Assembly: GCF_946190275.1 (NCBI RefSeq)
Contig: NZ_CAMHZQ010000001.1
Location: forward strand, 1 to 64,000
Source: Streptococcus mitis
GTDB taxonomy: Bacteria; Bacillota; Bacilli; Lactobacillales; Streptococcaceae
Length of the DNA: 64,000 nt
Reading direction: 5' to 3'
The translations under genes and the position numbers were made by a program. A model generated the notes under the pieces. That model saw only the letters and a program-made list of their open reading frames with translations. It made no database searches and was not told the origin of the DNA. Of the stretch, positions 1 to 9,979 are shown piece after piece (within the stretch, counting starts at the first letter, position 1; the number at the start of each line of letters is the position of its first letter).

Positions 1-645
1 GTGAAAATCATTACTATGGATATGTTTAGCCCCTACTATGACTTGGCTAGACAACTTTTTCCAAACGCTAAAATCGTTCTAGATCGTTTCCATATTGTGC
101 AACATCTTAGCCGTGCTATGAGTCGTGTCCGTGTCCAAATCATGAATCAGTTTCATCGAAAATCCCATGAATACAAGGCCGTCAAGCGCTACTGGAAGCT
201 CATCCAGCAGGATAGTCGTAAATTGAGTGATAAACGTTTTTATCGCCCTACTTTTCATATGCACTTAACGAATAAAGAGATTCTTGACAAGCTTTTGAGC
301 TATTCAGAAGACTTGAAACACCACTATCAGCTCTATCAGCTCTTGCTTTTTCACTTCCAGAATAAGGAACCAGAGAAATTTTTCGGACTTATTGAGGACA
401 ATCTTAAGCAGGTTCATCCTCTTTTTCAGACTGTCTTTAAAACCTTCCTCAAGGATAAAGAAAAGATTGTCAACGCCCTTCAACTACCCTATTCCAACGC
501 CAAACTGGAAGCCACCAATAATCTCATCAAACTTATCAAGCGCAATGCCTTTGGTTTTCGGAACTTTGAAAACTTCAAAAAACGGATTTTCATCGCTCTA
601 AATATCAAAAAAGAAAGGACGAAATTTGTCCTTTCTAGATATTAG
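1..645 (+). CDS. ISL3-family transposase, C-terminal part (cut by window edge)
   Basis: This is the C-terminal half of a DDE transposase of the ISL3 type. The segment starts with the first catalytic aspartate region (ITMDMFSPY), followed by LDRFHIVQH, typical of ISL3 transposases. The catalytic glutamate is probably in KLEATNNLIK near residue 170. The family is usually a little over 400 residues, so about half is missing at the window edge; the GTG at position 1 is an internal codon, not a real start. The C-terminus is intact and the stop lies 34 bp before the IS end. Whether the whole gene is functional cannot be judged here. Confidence 0.85.
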   Translation: MKIITMDMFSPYYDLARQLFPNAKIVLDRFHIVQHLSRAMSRVRVQIMNQFHRKSHEYKAVKRYWKLIQQDSRKLSDKRFYRPTFHMHLTNKEILDKLLSYSEDLKHHYQLYQLLLFHFQNKEPEKFFGLIEDNLKQVHPLFQTVFKTFLKDKEKIVNALQLPYSNAKLEATNNLIKLIKRNAFGFRNFENFKKRIFIALNIKKERTKFVLSRY

Positions 646-679
646 CTTTTCTTCAACCCACTACAGTTGACAAAGAGCC
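1..679 (+). mobile_element. ISL3-family insertion sequence (IS1167-like), right part
   Basis: The window opens inside an insertion sequence. It holds the C-terminal part of the transposase and then the right end, where gttgacaaagagcc at 666-679 looks like the ISL3/IS1167 terminal inverted repeat (on the other strand it begins ggctctttgtcaac). The element ends one base before the ritR stop codon, so it sits immediately downstream of ritR without damaging it. The left end and the target duplication lie outside the window. The family name comes from the transposase and the terminal repeat, both recalled rather than searched. Confidence 0.8.
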
Positions 680-680
680 T

Positions 681-1370
681 CTATTCTTGCATGGTGTAAC
701 CGACACCACGCACGGTTTTAATGTAGCTTTTTTGACCTTTTACATCAAGCTTGCTACGTAAATAACGGATATAGACATCCACGATATTCGTTTCGGTCGC
801 ACTTTCATACTTCCAGACACTTTCCAACAACTGCTCACGAGTTAACACTTTCTTGCTTCCCATAAGAGTAGCCAAAAGGTCATACTCACGACGGGTCAGA
901 GCAATCATCTCCTCACCACGATAAACGGTATGATGCTCCACATCAATACGCAGATTGCGGTAAGATGTTGGAACCTTCATCTGGCTACAGTGTTGGTCGA
1001 TGAAGTCCCGACCTCGGAAAATCGCTGAAATACGAGCTACCAAATTATCAATAATAACTGGCTTATAGATGTAAGAAACGGCAAAGCGTTGGATTGCCTC
1101 AAGCTGGTCTTGCAATTCTTCACGATGGTCCAAGACCATGATGATTGAAGCTGGCTTAGTCCGACTCAGCTTGTCTGCAAAATCCTGGGCTGTCATATCC
1201 CCCAGACGAGCATTCAATAAAATCAAGTCATAGTCTGTCTGAAGAGCCATGGAGAGGGCTTTTTGCCCCTCCTCAACCTGATCAACTCGGTATTGCTCTT
1301 TTTGGAGTTCCAAACTTAAAAAATGAGCTAGATTTCGTTCTTTCTCAAGTAATAAAATCCGTTTCCCCAT
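681..1370 (-). CDS. ritR: Orphan response regulator RitR (repressor of iron transport)
   Basis: OmpR-type response regulator of 229 residues: receiver domain about 1-118, winged-helix DNA-binding domain about 135-228 ending in RGVGYTMQE. RitR is known in pneumococcus as an orphan regulator that represses iron uptake (piu) genes and responds to oxidation rather than to a kinase. The sequence carries its two hallmarks: Asn at residue 53 where other regulators have the phosphorylated Asp (LILLNARL), and Cys128 in the linker (DQHCSQM), the reported redox switch. It lies 11 bp downstream of gnd in the same orientation, the pneumococcal arrangement, and is probably co-transcribed with it. An IS element ends directly after its stop codon. 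Confidence 0.93.
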   Translation of the reverse strand: MGKRILLLEKERNLAHFLSLELQKEQYRVDQVEEGQKALSMALQTDYDLILLNARLGDMTAQDFADKLSRTKPASIIMVLDHREELQDQLEAIQRFAVSYIYKPVIIDNLVARISAIFRGRDFIDQHCSQMKVPTSYRNLRIDVEHHTVYRGEEMIALTRREYDLLATLMGSKKVLTREQLLESVWKYESATETNIVDVYIRYLRSKLDVKGQKSYIKTVRGVGYTMQE

Positions 1371-1381
1371 GGCAGACCTAC

Positions 1382-2806
1382 TTATTTTTCGTCATACCAA
1401 GAGTAGTGGAAGGTTCCTTCTTTGTCTTTACGTTGGTAAGTGTGGGCACCAAAGTAGTCACGTTGCGCTTGGATCAAGTTAGCTGGAAGGTCAGCTGAAC
1501 GGTAGCTATCAAAGTAAGTAATGGCTGCTGAGAAGGTTGGCACTGGTACACCAGCTTGAACAGCAAGAGCTACGATATCACGCACTGCTTGTTGGTACTT
1601 AGCAGTAACATCCAAGAAGTACTCATCCAAAAGAAGGTTGGCAAGGTCTGCATCACGGTTGTAAGCATCTGTAATCTTTTGCAAGAAACGAGAACGGATG
1701 ATACAGCCATCACGCCAGATAGATGCGATGTCTGCAAATGGCAAGTTCCAGTTGTTTTCTTTAGAAGCTACACGCAATTGAGCAAAACCTTGTGCGTATG
1801 AAATGATTTTTGAGAAGTAAAGGGCTTGACGGATCTTTTCAATCAACTCAGCCTTGTCTCCTTCAAATTTGAAGGTAGCTGGTTTTGGAAGAACCTTGCT
1901 AGCATGCACACGTTCTTCTTTGTAAGTTGAAATGTAACGTGCAAATACTGACTCAGTGATGAGTGACAATGGTACACCAAGGTCAAGTGATGATTGGCTA
2001 GTCCATTTACCAGTTCCCTTGTTACCTGCAGCATCAAGGATGTAGTCTACGATTGGTCCGTCTTGACCTTCGTCGTCTTTACGGCTCAAGATATCAGCTG
2101 TGATTTCAATCAAGTAGCTGTCTAATTCGCCCTTGTTCCACTCAGTAAAGATTTCAGCCATATCTTCTGCTGAAAGACCTAACAAGTGTTGCATCAAGTC
2201 ATAGCTTTCTGCGATCAATTGCATATCACCATATTCGATACCGTTGTGAACCATTTTCACATAGTGACCAGCTCCATCAGGACCGATGTAAGTCACACAT
2301 GGTTTGCCATCTTCGGGTGCTTTAGCTGAGATTTCTTCAAGAACATCCGCAACCAATTCGTAGGCCTCTTTTTGTCCACCAGGCATGATAGAAGGACCTT
2401 CTAGGGCACCTTTTTCACCACCAGAAACCCCAGTACCGATAAAGTTGATACCTGAGTTTGCCAATTCTTCATTACGACGGATTGTATCTTTGTAGAAAGT
2501 GTTTCCTCCGTCGATCAAGATATCACCCTTGTCAAGGTGTGGAAGAAGGGCTTGGATAGTAGCATCTGTACCAGGTCCAGCTTGAACCATGAGCATGATA
2601 CGACGAGGTTTTTCGATTGAGTTTACAAAACTTTCAACGTCATAGCTTGGTACAAAGTTCTTTTCAGGATGGCAAGCAATTACATCTTCAGTTTTTTCTT
2701 TACTACGGTTGTAGATAGCAACTGTGTAACCACGAGATTCAATATTAAGGGCAAGGTTACGACCCATTACGGCCATACCTACGACACCAAAGTTAGCTTT
2801 TGTCAT
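1382..2806 (-). CDS. gnd: 6-phosphogluconate dehydrogenase, decarboxylating
   Basis: Cytosolic enzyme of the oxidative pentose phosphate pathway: 6-phosphogluconate + NADP+ to ribulose 5-phosphate + CO2 + NADPH. The 474-residue protein has the usual family length. An N-terminal Rossmann fold starts [15 protein letters not shown]; the substrate-binding signatures [11 protein letters not shown] and [15 protein letters not shown] are present, and the C-terminal helical domain is complete. The start is an ATG preceded by gaggag. It lies 75 bp downstream of mapZ and just upstream of ritR, the conserved streptococcal order. Nothing is unusual in the sequence. Confidence 0.97.
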   Translation of the reverse strand: MTKANFGVVGMAVMGRNLALNIESRGYTVAIYNRSKEKTEDVIACHPEKNFVPSYDVESFVNSIEKPRRIMLMVQAGPGTDATIQALLPHLDKGDILIDGGNTFYKDTIRRNEELANSGINFIGTGVSGGEKGALEGPSIMPGGQKEAYELVADVLEEISAKAPEDGKPCVTYIGPDGAGHYVKMVHNGIEYGDMQLIAESYDLMQHLLGLSAEDMAEIFTEWNKGELDSYLIEITADILSRKDDEGQDGPIVDYILDAAGNKGTGKWTSQSSLDLGVPLSLITESVFARYISTYKEERVHASKVLPKPATFKFEGDKAELIEKIRQALYFSKIISYAQGFAQLRVASKENNWNLPFADIASIWRDGCIIRSRFLQKITDAYNRDADLANLLLDEYFLDVTAKYQQAVRDIVALAVQAGVPVPTFSAAITYFDSYRSADLPANLIQAQRDYFGAHTYQRKDKEGTFHYSWYDEK

Positions 2807-2881
2807 TTGACACTCCTCTTGTTTAATTTGTTTTATTTTATCATTTTTACTTTTGAAAAGAAAGAATTTTGTAACGGCTAC

Positions 2882-4279
2882 TTAGAAGTCCAAGTCATCC
2901 GCATGTCCAGAACCATTTCCAACAAAGTATCCTGTCTTACAGTTAAGGGTAAAGAGATAGGTTCCATCTGGCTTATAGAGGTTGTAATAACCATTGCCAT
3001 TAACGATATTGACACGTTCAAGGATGTATTGGTTACCAGTGATATATCCACGTGAACGTGAAGTTGCTAAAATTTGCTCTAAGACACCATCCGCAAAATC
3101 CCAGGCAGAGTTGTTACTATCATCAATAGCAGACTGATTATAGGCAACACGACTAGCACTTCTTTGAACAGCAACCCCTGCACTCGATAGACCCATATTG
3201 ACTTCACTGCGACTACTTCTAGTCTCATTTGAACTACTTGGTTTTGTCTCACTAGTCGCATTTGAACTTGCTTGACTTGAACTGCTAGTTTGACTTGAAC
3301 TTGAGCTAGAAACACTTGTTTGCTGGCTCTTACCAAGGCTAATAGCCTTATCTAGCACTTTATCAATCTCAGTATTGCCAGTTTTAATATCCGTAAATTT
3401 AGCATCCGATTTGACTTTGGCATTGGTATCCAAAACACCATCAACAATAGCTGGTTTTTCAAATTGTGCATTGACATCTTGAATGGCCTTGATTTGCGTT
3501 GCTAGACTATCATATTTCGATTTGGCAAGGGTATGTTCACGACTACCTTCCAGCTTATCCAGCAAGGTCTTGAGTTGGCTCAACTTATCAAACTGGCTAT
3601 TTTTTAAAGCCGTTTTATTGCTATCTGTATAAAAGGCATCGTATTGGCTATTAAAATCTTCTAAAATCGGCTGAATATTCTGATCACTAGACGATGATTG
3701 AGAAGTTTGGATTTCCTGTGTTGAGCGATTCACTTGACGGTAAACATAATAAGCAGTTCCAAGGATAAGAACCACTAGCGCTGCTAGGATCCCGTAAATC
3801 AACCATTTCTTCTTACTTTCTCCATCTTCACTATCCGGAACTCGAGAAAGTATTGGAACCTCTTCTCCTTCAAACAATTGTACTTCTTCAGTCTCAAATT
3901 CTTCGACAGGGGGAACTTCTGAATCGCGTGTGAATTCTAAATCATCGAACTGACTCAAGTCATCTTCTGGTACTGAGGACTCATCTTCTGTTGCCTCACG
4001 AATCTCTTGAAGTAAGTCATCAAGAGTCGAGGTAACAGCTTCTTCTTTTTCGACCAACTCCTCTTTTTTGTATTGGCGAGTCGCAAACTTATCTGCTTCG
4101 ATTTCATCCTTGTGTTGCTTGACATACTTGTCCAAAATGGAATCTTCAGGCAAGACTCCTGCTTCCACTTCTTCATTTTTACGAATAGCTTGACCAACTG
4201 TTAACTCTTTTGCTTCATCAAAATCAAATCGCGGTTCTTGGTTTTCTTTTTTATGACGATTCCGTCTTTTCTTACTCAT
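2882..4279 (-). CDS. mapZ: Mid-cell-anchored protein Z (MapZ/LocZ), division-site marker
   Basis: Bitopic membrane protein that marks the division site in streptococci and positions FtsZ. Layout of the 465 residues: basic N-terminus ([11 protein letters not shown]), acidic cytoplasmic region to about 155, one membrane helix about 159-181, extracellular helical region about 190-315, a serine-rich linker about 320-360 and a conserved C-terminal peptidoglycan-binding domain ending GHADDLDF. In pneumococcus the cytoplasmic part binds FtsZ and is phosphorylated by StkP at Thr67 and Thr78. Thr67 is present here, but residue 78 is Lys. The cytoplasmic part is otherwise divergent from the pneumococcal sequence as I recall it. 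It lies 12 bp downstream of the methyltransferase gene. Confidence 0.92.
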   Translation of the reverse strand: MSKKRRNRHKKENQEPRFDFDEAKELTVGQAIRKNEEVEAGVLPEDSILDKYVKQHKDEIEADKFATRQYKKEELVEKEEAVTSTLDDLLQEIREATEDESSVPEDDLSQFDDLEFTRDSEVPPVEEFETEEVQLFEGEEVPILSRVPDSEDGESKKKWLIYGILAALVVLILGTAYYVYRQVNRSTQEIQTSQSSSSDQNIQPILEDFNSQYDAFYTDSNKTALKNSQFDKLSQLKTLLDKLEGSREHTLAKSKYDSLATQIKAIQDVNAQFEKPAIVDGVLDTNAKVKSDAKFTDIKTGNTEIDKVLDKAISLGKSQQTSVSSSSSSQTSSSSQASSNATSETKPSSSNETRSSRSEVNMGLSSAGVAVQRSASRVAYNQSAIDDSNNSAWDFADGVLEQILATSRSRGYITGNQYILERVNIVNGNGYYNLYKPDGTYLFTLNCKTGYFVGNGSGHADDLDF

Positions 4280-4291
4280 GAGTATCCCTTT

Positions 4292-5449
4292 CTATTTTAA
4301 CTCTTGACGTTTGACACGCTGACCAAAATATTGATACAGATCCACTTTCAATGTTCCGTTGTATAACTTACGTTTCTTATCCGCCTGACTACCATACTTA
4401 CTTTCAAATGCTTCATCACTAGTTAGGATAAACTTACTCCAAGTTTTCAGTGGTGTAAATACTTGCCCCATCTCAGCATAGAGCTTGGTCACCCCTGCAT
4501 CATCTGATAAACGTTCTCCATAAGGCGGATTGGAGATAATCACGCCATTGATTTTATCAGAACGTAAATCCTGAACGCGCATCTGCTTAAAAGTAATGTC
4601 TCCTGCAACACCAGCTGCCTGAGCATTAGCTTTAGCAATTTCCACCATGCGAGCATCAATATCACAGCCCATAATATCCAGTTCCAGCTCACGGTCTACT
4701 TTTTTAGCCGCTTCTGTACGTACTTCCTGAATCAAGCGATCGCTGACCCAGTTCCACTCCTCAAATGCAAAAGAGCGACGAAGTCCTGGTGCCATCTTTC
4801 TAGCAATCATGACTGCCTCGATACAGAAAGTTCCTGAACCACAGGTCGGATCAATCAAAGGCTTATCTGGATACCAGTTAGAAAGTTGTAAAATAGCTGC
4901 CGCCATATTTTCCTTGATAGGAGCCCCACCCTTTTCGGTACGATAGCCACGTTTAAAGAGACTGGAGCCTGTCGTATCAATCATGACAGTTGCCACATCT
5001 TTGAGAATAGAGACCTCAATCTTAAACTCTGGGCCATTCTCCATCAGTGGAATACCTTCTGGGCGGGCATAGTGTTTCTGCAATTTCTTGACAACAGCTT
5101 TCTTAGAAATAGCCTGTACACTTGGCTCATTGTGAAGTTTAGATTTAACACATTTGGCCTTGGAAATCGGGAACCGAGCTCCGAGTGGTAAATAATTTTC
5201 CCAATCTAAAGCAAAAACTCCCTGAAACAGCTCTTCAAAAGTCTTAGCTGGGAACGTTCCTACGATGATCTTGATACGATCTGCTGCCCGAAGCCAAAGG
5301 TTGGTTTCGATAATGGCTCTCACGTCTCCTTGAAAACGAACACGTCCATTTTCAACCTGACAATCGTAGCCCAACTCTCGCACTTCTCGTCCCACAACAG
5401 CTTCAAGACCTGCTGCCACAGTTGCAATTAAATTAAATTCTTTTTTCAT
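4292..5449 (-). CDS. THUMP-domain rRNA guanine-N2 methyltransferase (RlmL/YpsC-like)
   Basis: Predicted 23S rRNA (guanine-N2) methyltransferase of 385 residues. A THUMP RNA-binding domain covers about residues 45-160. A Rossmann methyltransferase domain follows, with a PTCGSGTFCIEA cofactor loop near 210 and the catalytic NPPYGERL motif near 315, typical of N2-G or N6-A methylation. I chose the ATG at 5449 (MKKEFNL) over one five codons upstream because the family begins this way. The family was long annotated as an adenine-specific DNA methylase; the RNA function is by homology. It heads the run to mapZ, gnd and ritR and sits downstream of rnpB. Confidence 0.85.
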   Translation of the reverse strand: MKKEFNLIATVAAGLEAVVGREVRELGYDCQVENGRVRFQGDVRAIIETNLWLRAADRIKIIVGTFPAKTFEELFQGVFALDWENYLPLGARFPISKAKCVKSKLHNEPSVQAISKKAVVKKLQKHYARPEGIPLMENGPEFKIEVSILKDVATVMIDTTGSSLFKRGYRTEKGGAPIKENMAAAILQLSNWYPDKPLIDPTCGSGTFCIEAVMIARKMAPGLRRSFAFEEWNWVSDRLIQEVRTEAAKKVDRELELDIMGCDIDARMVEIAKANAQAAGVAGDITFKQMRVQDLRSDKINGVIISNPPYGERLSDDAGVTKLYAEMGQVFTPLKTWSKFILTSDEAFESKYGSQADKKRKLYNGTLKVDLYQYFGQRVKRQELK

Positions 5450-5486
5450 GTTACAGTCTTGCAAGACCTTTCTATATGTCCACTTT

Positions 5487-5520
5487 AAAAAATGAGGTTG
5501 AGAAAATTTCTCAGCCCCAA
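5487..5520 (-). terminator. Terminator after rnpB
   Basis: Read on the minus strand, a stem with the perfect palindrome gagaaattttctc is followed by a T run (plus-strand aaaaaa at 5487-5492). It lies just past the 3' end of the RNase P RNA. Confidence 0.75.
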
Positions 5521-5523
5521 CCT

Positions 5524-5919
5524 ATATGCAATTTTCTATAAGCCATGTTTTGTTCCAGAAGTGACTAGGACCACTTCCTTCGATAATCATCTGTCTACCA
5601 CTAACAGCTCTAGCTGATAGCAGTCAGAATACTACGTTCGTTTCCGCGTACTCCATGCCCCGACCAAAATTTGGGTTGCTAGCTTGAGGGGTTTACCGCG
5701 TTCCACTCTCTCCGTTTCCAGAAAGACTCCGTCACTGTGGCACTTTCAAGCTTACTCTGGCCTATCCAAGGACTTAGCCATTTCAACTGCCGTAACGATT
5801 TCTCGTCCCTAGGCTTATGGTTTCGCCTAGCACAAACACTACAGGCATCACAGCCTGTGCTAGCATGGACTTTCCTCATAAGAAGCAACTCTCCTCACGC
5901 GATTATCCAAAAATTGCAC
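5524..5919 (-). ncRNA. rnpB: RNase P RNA (bacterial class B)
   Basis: Catalytic RNA of ribonuclease P, which trims the 5' leaders of tRNA precursors. No long real ORF lies here, and the minus strand carries recognisable RNase P segments: gaggaaagtccatgct near the 5' end, ccgaccccatgcc-like P4/CR regions near the middle, and gacagatgattatcgaagg near the 3' end. The ends pair with each other: tgcaattttt at about 5918 with aaaattgca at about 5530. The length of about 395 nt fits the Firmicutes class B form. It lies between gpsB and the rlmL-like gene, as in pneumococcus. Ends are accurate to a few bases. Confidence 0.93.
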
Positions 5920-5934
5920 ATCTCAAATAACTAC

Positions 5935-6264
5935 TTAGAGATCTGAGTTATCTAAAATTTGTTTACCAAAAACTTCTTTTTCAAGACGATTCAGGCGTTT
6001 CAAAATATCAAAATTCGTCATAGAACTTGTAGTTGCCGCTTCCATAGGCTCTGCTTGAACTGGTGAAGGTTTCGGTTTACGAGCCAGTTCTTCCTTCAAA
6101 TCCGCAATTTCCTGACGAAGTGACTTGACCAAGGCAGCATAGGTTTCATAGTCCTTAATGACATCGTCTAAAAACTCATCAACTTCTACTTTACTATAGC
6201 CACGGACTTCACGCCCAAACTCTTGTTCAAAAATATCTTTCGCTGAAAAAATAATACTTGCCAT
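5935..6264 (-). CDS. gpsB: Cell division regulator GpsB (DivIVA-like)
   Basis: Small cytoplasmic coiled-coil protein of 109 residues that coordinates septal and peripheral wall synthesis by binding penicillin-binding proteins and MreC. The N-terminal DivIVA-like domain ([25 protein letters not shown]) is followed by a coiled coil to about 65, a proline-rich linker, and the C-terminal helix ([16 protein letters not shown]) that trimerises. I used the ATG at 6264 (MASIIF) rather than one four codons upstream because it matches the family start. It is followed by rnpB 15 bp downstream. It belongs to the same minus-strand block as the DUF1273 gene upstream. Confidence 0.94.
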   Translation of the reverse strand: MASIIFSAKDIFEQEFGREVRGYSKVEVDEFLDDVIKDYETYAALVKSLRQEIADLKEELARKPKPSPVQAEPMEAATTSSMTNFDILKRLNRLEKEVFGKQILDNSDL

Positions 6265-6293
6265 GTCTCTCTCCATTCTCGCTTGCTAGTATT

Positions 6294-6323
6294 ATTATAT
6301 AAAAAAAGCCAAACAAAAATCAA
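6294..6323 (-). promoter_or_regulatory. Candidate promoter of gpsB
   Basis: On the minus strand TTGATT (6318-6323) and TATAAT (6294-6299) are separated by 18 bp, 30 bp upstream of the gpsB start. The match is good but unproven. Confidence 0.55.
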
Positions 6324-6333
6324 GGTCAAAGCT

Positions 6334-6861
6334 TCAATTTTCGGAAAAATTTTCAGCAAGTTCATTTAACTGATCAAATGTTAATCTCTTTATAAAATAG
6401 TCCTCTTGATTTTTCATCTTTTGGTAAAAATAAGCTAGTTTCGTTTCATTTTCTTCATCATAAAAAAGATAGGAACTATTCGTATTTTCCAGTAAAAACT
6501 GCTGGTAATCTCTTAACTGGCCCTTGTGTTCATAGCGAGGATAGGCATATTTGATAAAGTCTACCTGTTTAAAGCGGCTCAGTTTCATCTGATTGCCTTC
6601 ATTCCAATTTTCCCCATGGGTTTCAAAAGCAAAAATGGTCGCCAACTGGAAACCGTATTCGGTCTTCATTTCCTGAGCAACCTCTAAAACCCAATATTCA
6701 AAACCCAAAGTCCCTGTAAATACAAGCCAAGTAACCCCATCTGCTGCCATAGCTTCTAAATCTTTACGTATCGCTTTTTTAATCAATTTCAGACGAGGAT
6801 CCTTGTCTGAAAACAAACCCAAATCAAAAGCCGAATAGCCTAAAACCAAAGCTGTAGTCAT
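6334..6861 (-). CDS. DUF1273 (YpsA-type) SLOG-fold protein
   Basis: Protein of 175 residues in the DUF1273/YpsA family, a Rossmann-like fold of the SLOG superfamily related to DprA-type nucleotide-binding domains. It has the N-terminal [11 protein letters not shown] and the central [20 protein letters not shown]. subtilis YpsA affects cell division, and in many Firmicutes the gene neighbours gpsB, as here. I chose the ATG at 6861 (MTTALVLG) because the longer reading from 6945 would run back through the recU promoter. The biochemical activity is unknown. Confidence 0.85.
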   Translation of the reverse strand: MTTALVLGYSAFDLGLFSDKDPRLKLIKKAIRKDLEAMAADGVTWLVFTGTLGFEYWVLEVAQEMKTEYGFQLATIFAFETHGENWNEGNQMKLSRFKQVDFIKYAYPRYEHKGQLRDYQQFLLENTNSSYLFYDEENETKLAYFYQKMKNQEDYFIKRLTFDQLNELAENFSEN

Positions 6862-6886
6862 TTTTAACCCTTTCTGTGCAAATTTA

Positions 6887-6895
6887 TGATATAAT
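6887..6895 (+). promoter_or_regulatory. Extended -10 promoter of recU-pbp1A
   Basis: TGaTATAAT at 6887-6895 is a perfect extended -10 element, 33 bp before the recU start codon. No clear -35 is seen, which is common for extended -10 promoters. Confidence 0.6.
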
Positions 6896-6927
6896 AGAGT
6901 GATGTTATTGTACCAATAAGGAGAATT

Positions 6928-7524
6928 ATGGTCAACTATCCTCATAAAATTTCATCACAAAAAAGACAAACATCTCTTTCTCAACCCAAAAATTTCGCAA
7001 ATAGAGGAATGTCTTTTGAAAAGATGATCAATGCTACCAACGACTACTATTTGTCTCAGGGCTTGGCTGTTATACACAAGAAACCAACCCCTATTCAAAT
7101 CGTACGAGTGGACTATCCACAACGAAGTCGTGCCAAGATCGTTGAAGCCTATTTTCGACAAGCTTCAACGACAGACTATTCTGGCGTTTATAATGGATAT
7201 TACATCGACTTTGAAGCCAAGGAAACAAAACAAAAACGTGCGATTCCGATGAAAAATTTCCATCCACATCAGATTCAGCATATGGAACAAGTCCTTGCCC
7301 AACAAGGAATCTGCTTTGTCCTTCTTCACTTTTCTTCTCAGCAAGAAACCTACTTATTGCCGGCATTCGATTTGATTCGCTTCTATCATCAAGATAAGGG
7401 ACAAAAATCAATGCCACTTGGATATATTCGAGAATATGGATATGAAATCAAGGCCGGTGCCTTCCCTCAAATTCCCTATCTCAATGTTATCAAAGAACAT
7501 TTATTAGGTGGTAAAACAAGATGA
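6928..7524 (+). CDS. recU: Holliday junction resolvase RecU
   Basis: Structure-specific endonuclease of 198 residues that cleaves Holliday junctions during recombination and chromosome segregation in Firmicutes. The start is preceded by aaggag. Family features include the N-terminal disordered basic region, [14 protein letters not shown], the catalytic segment around [18 protein letters not shown] (acidic residues plus Lys) and the C-terminal [13 protein letters not shown]. It overlaps pbp1A by 4 bp (ATGA type), so the two are translationally coupled, a classic arrangement linking recU with a class A PBP. No defect is seen. Confidence 0.95.
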   Translation: MVNYPHKISSQKRQTSLSQPKNFANRGMSFEKMINATNDYYLSQGLAVIHKKPTPIQIVRVDYPQRSRAKIVEAYFRQASTTDYSGVYNGYYIDFEAKETKQKRAIPMKNFHPHQIQHMEQVLAQQGICFVLLHFSSQQETYLLPAFDLIRFYHQDKGQKSMPLGYIREYGYEIKAGAFPQIPYLNVIKEHLLGGKTR

Positions 7525-9674
7525 ACAAACAAACTATCCTGCGAATAGCTAAGTATGTGAGTATCTGCTTCCTAACTTTATTTATCACAGCAGTTATGCT
7601 GGGAGGAGGCATATTTCTCTATTACGTCAGCAAAGCCCCAGCCCTATCTGAGAGCAAATTAGTCGCAACCACGTCTAGTAAGATTTTCGATAGTAAAAAC
7701 GAACTGATTGCCGATCTGGGCTCTGAACGCCGAGTAAACGCTCAGGCCAACGAAATTCCTACTGATTTGGTCAAGGCTATCGTATCAATCGAAGACCATC
7801 GTTTTTTCGATCACCGCGGTGTCGATACCATCCGAATTATAGGGGCCTTTTTACGTAACTTACAAAACAACTCCCTCCAGGGAGGATCAACCCTTACCCA
7901 ACAATTAATTAAGTTGACCTATTTCTCAACTTCCACTTCTGATCAGACTATTTCACGAAAAGCCCAAGAAGCTTGGTTGGCTGTTCAATTAGAGCAAAAA
8001 ACCACAAAACAAGAAATTCTGACCTACTACGTGAATAAAGTTTACATGTCTAACGGAAACTATGGAATGCAGACGGCTGCCCAAAACTATTACGGCAAAG
8101 ATTTGCGAGAACTATCACTACCTCAACTTGCCCTACTAGCAGGAATGCCACAGGCTCCGAATCAATACGATCCCTATTCTCATCCAGAAGCTGCCCTTGA
8201 CCGTCGTAACTTGGTACTTTCAGAGATGAAAGGTCAAGGCTACATTTCTGCCGAACAGTATGAGAAGGCTATCAATACTCCTATTACTGATGGACTCCAA
8301 AGTTTGAAATCAGTCAATAGCTACCCAGCATATATGGACAATTATCTCAAAGAGGTTATCGACCAAGTAGAACGAGAAACTGGCTATAACCTTCTAACTA
8401 CTGGGATGGATGTTTACACAAATGTAGACCAAGAGGCTCAAAAACGTCTGTGGGATATCTACAACTCCGAGCAATACGTCTCTTACCCTGACGATGATTT
8501 GCAAGTCGCATCTACGGTCGTAGATGTTTCCAATGGTAAAGTCATCGCCCAACTTGGAGCTCGTCACCAAGCAAGTAACGTTTCATTTGGTACCAACCAA
8601 GCTGTGGAAACCAATCGTGACTGGGGTTCAACAATGAAACCAATCACCGATTATGCACCTGCCATAGAATACGGTGTATATGATTCCACTGCAACTATGG
8701 TTAATGATATTCCTTATAACTATCCGGGAACAAGCACACCTGTCTACAACTGGGATCGAGCATATTTTGGTAATATTACTCTGCAATATGCCCTTCAACA
8801 ATCTCGTAACGTACCCGCCGTTGAAACACTAAACAAGGTTGGTTTAGATAGAGCCAAAAACTTCCTAAATGGTTTAGGAATTGACTATCCAAGTATTCAC
8901 TACTCAAATGCTATTTCAAGTAATACTACCGAATCTAGTAAACAGTACGGGGCAAGTAGTGAAAAAATGGCTACCGCCTATGCCGCATTCGCAAATGGTG
9001 GTATTTACCACAAACCAATGTACATCAATAAAGTTGTCTTTAGCGATGGTAGCGAAAAAGAATTTTCTGACCCTGGCACAAGAGCCATGAAGGAAACGAC
9101 TGCTTACATGATGACAGAGATGATGAAAACGGTCTTGACTTACGGAACTGGTCGCGGTGCCTACCTACCTTGGCTTCCTCAAGCTGGTAAAACAGGTACC
9201 TCTAACTATACAGATGAAGAAATCGAAAACCATATCAAGACGACTCAGTTTGTAGCACCTGATGAAATGTTTGTAGGTTATACACGTAAATATTCAATGG
9301 CTGTATGGACAGGCTACACAAATCGTCTCACACCAATTATGGGGGATGGTCTCACAGTTGCTGCCAAAGTCTATCGTGCTATGATGACTTCTCTCTCTCA
9401 AAACGACCATCCTGGAGATTGGTCAATGCCTGAGGGAGTATACAGAAGTGGTGAGTTTGTCTTTTTGAACAGTGCCAAGAATACTTGGACTACACCTTCT
9501 ACACAACAAACACAATCAGTAGATAACCCCTCTACAACAGCTGAAAGTTCAACTACACAGGCAAACACCACAGTAGGACAACAACCCAACAGTGCTCCAG
9601 TAACTGATCAAAATCAAGGACAGCCTGTACAACAAGCACCACAAACTCCTCAATTTCAACAACCACAACAGTAA
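7521..9674 (+). CDS. pbp1A: Penicillin-binding protein 1A (class A)
   Basis: Bifunctional peptidoglycan glycosyltransferase/transpeptidase of 717 residues. A membrane anchor covers about 12-36. The glycosyltransferase domain has [10 protein letters not shown] (91-100) and GGSTLTQQL (121-129). The transpeptidase motifs are S370-TMK, S428-RN and K557-TG. Thr371, often changed in resistant pneumococci, is kept. The 574-577 motif reads TTQF, where I recall TSQF in susceptible pneumococcus and NTGY in many resistant strains. After about residue 600 the sequence diverges from pneumococcus and ends in a Gln/Thr/Pro-rich tail. This suggests S. mitis-type or mosaic origin. A terminator follows directly. 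Confidence 0.95.
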   Translation: MNKQTILRIAKYVSICFLTLFITAVMLGGGIFLYYVSKAPALSESKLVATTSSKIFDSKNELIADLGSERRVNAQANEIPTDLVKAIVSIEDHRFFDHRGVDTIRIIGAFLRNLQNNSLQGGSTLTQQLIKLTYFSTSTSDQTISRKAQEAWLAVQLEQKTTKQEILTYYVNKVYMSNGNYGMQTAAQNYYGKDLRELSLPQLALLAGMPQAPNQYDPYSHPEAALDRRNLVLSEMKGQGYISAEQYEKAINTPITDGLQSLKSVNSYPAYMDNYLKEVIDQVERETGYNLLTTGMDVYTNVDQEAQKRLWDIYNSEQYVSYPDDDLQVASTVVDVSNGKVIAQLGARHQASNVSFGTNQAVETNRDWGSTMKPITDYAPAIEYGVYDSTATMVNDIPYNYPGTSTPVYNWDRAYFGNITLQYALQQSRNVPAVETLNKVGLDRAKNFLNGLGIDYPSIHYSNAISSNTTESSKQYGASSEKMATAYAAFANGGIYHKPMYINKVVFSDGSEKEFSDPGTRAMKETTAYMMTEMMKTVLTYGTGRGAYLPWLPQAGKTGTSNYTDEEIENHIKTTQFVAPDEMFVGYTRKYSMAVWTGYTNRLTPIMGDGLTVAAKVYRAMMTSLSQNDHPGDWSMPEGVYRSGEFVFLNSAKNTWTTPSTQQTQSVDNPSTTAESSTTQANTTVGQQPNSAPVTDQNQGQPVQQAPQTPQFQQPQQ

Positions 9675-9677
9675 AAA

Positions 9678-9711
9678 AAATCCTGAGAGTTAGAAATTCT
9701 CAGGATTTTTT
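9678..9711 (+). terminator. Terminator of recU-pbp1A
   Basis: The stem aatcctgagag / ctcaggatt with flanking A and T runs starts 4 bp after the pbp1A stop codon. Confidence 0.85.
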
Positions 9712-9726
9712 ACTACAAGATAGCTA

Positions 9727-9838
9727 ATACTCAATGAAAACCAAAGAGCAAACTAGGAAGCTAGCCACAACCTCAAAACAGTGTTTTGAGGTTGCAGATG
9801 GACGCTGACGTGGTTTGAAGAGATTTTCGAAGAGTATC
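9727..9838. repeat. BOX element
   Basis: Begins atactcaatgaaaaccaaag and ends gaagagattttcgaagagtat, the two ends of the pneumococcal BOX repeat. Internally it holds the inverted repeat cctcaaaacagtgttttgagg. It is about 112 bp long. Confidence 0.8.
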
Positions 9839-9863
9839 AAAGTATGACTTTGAGGTCATCAGA

Positions 9864-9970
9864 TATAGTAGGTTGAAGCTAGAGTAGTACACCATGACTG
9901 CTAAAACATTTCTAGAAATTAATTTTACTTTCCTAATCTACGTGTTAACATCTTATCTCAATATACTATA
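9864..9970. repeat. RUP element, 107 bp
   Basis: Starts tatagtaggttgaagc and ends caatatactata; the length is exactly 107 bp, the known size of the pneumococcal RUP. RUP is thought to be mobilised by the IS630-Spn1 transposase. Two other copies in the window (9980-10086 and 52917-53023) share the inner segment around tttctagaaatta and the same length. Confidence 0.75.
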
Positions 9971-9979
9971 AAACCGATG

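Noticed and set aside
2669..3055. Plus-strand ORF of 128 codons across the gnd-mapZ gap
   Set aside because: Lies mostly opposite gnd and mapZ coding frames, without a ribosome site or family match.
5679..5946. ORFs of 69 codons on both strands over the RNase P RNA
   Set aside because: The region is the structured rnpB RNA; the ORFs are chance.
6955..7417. Minus-strand ORFs opposite recU
   Set aside because: Shadow frames of recU; no start signals.
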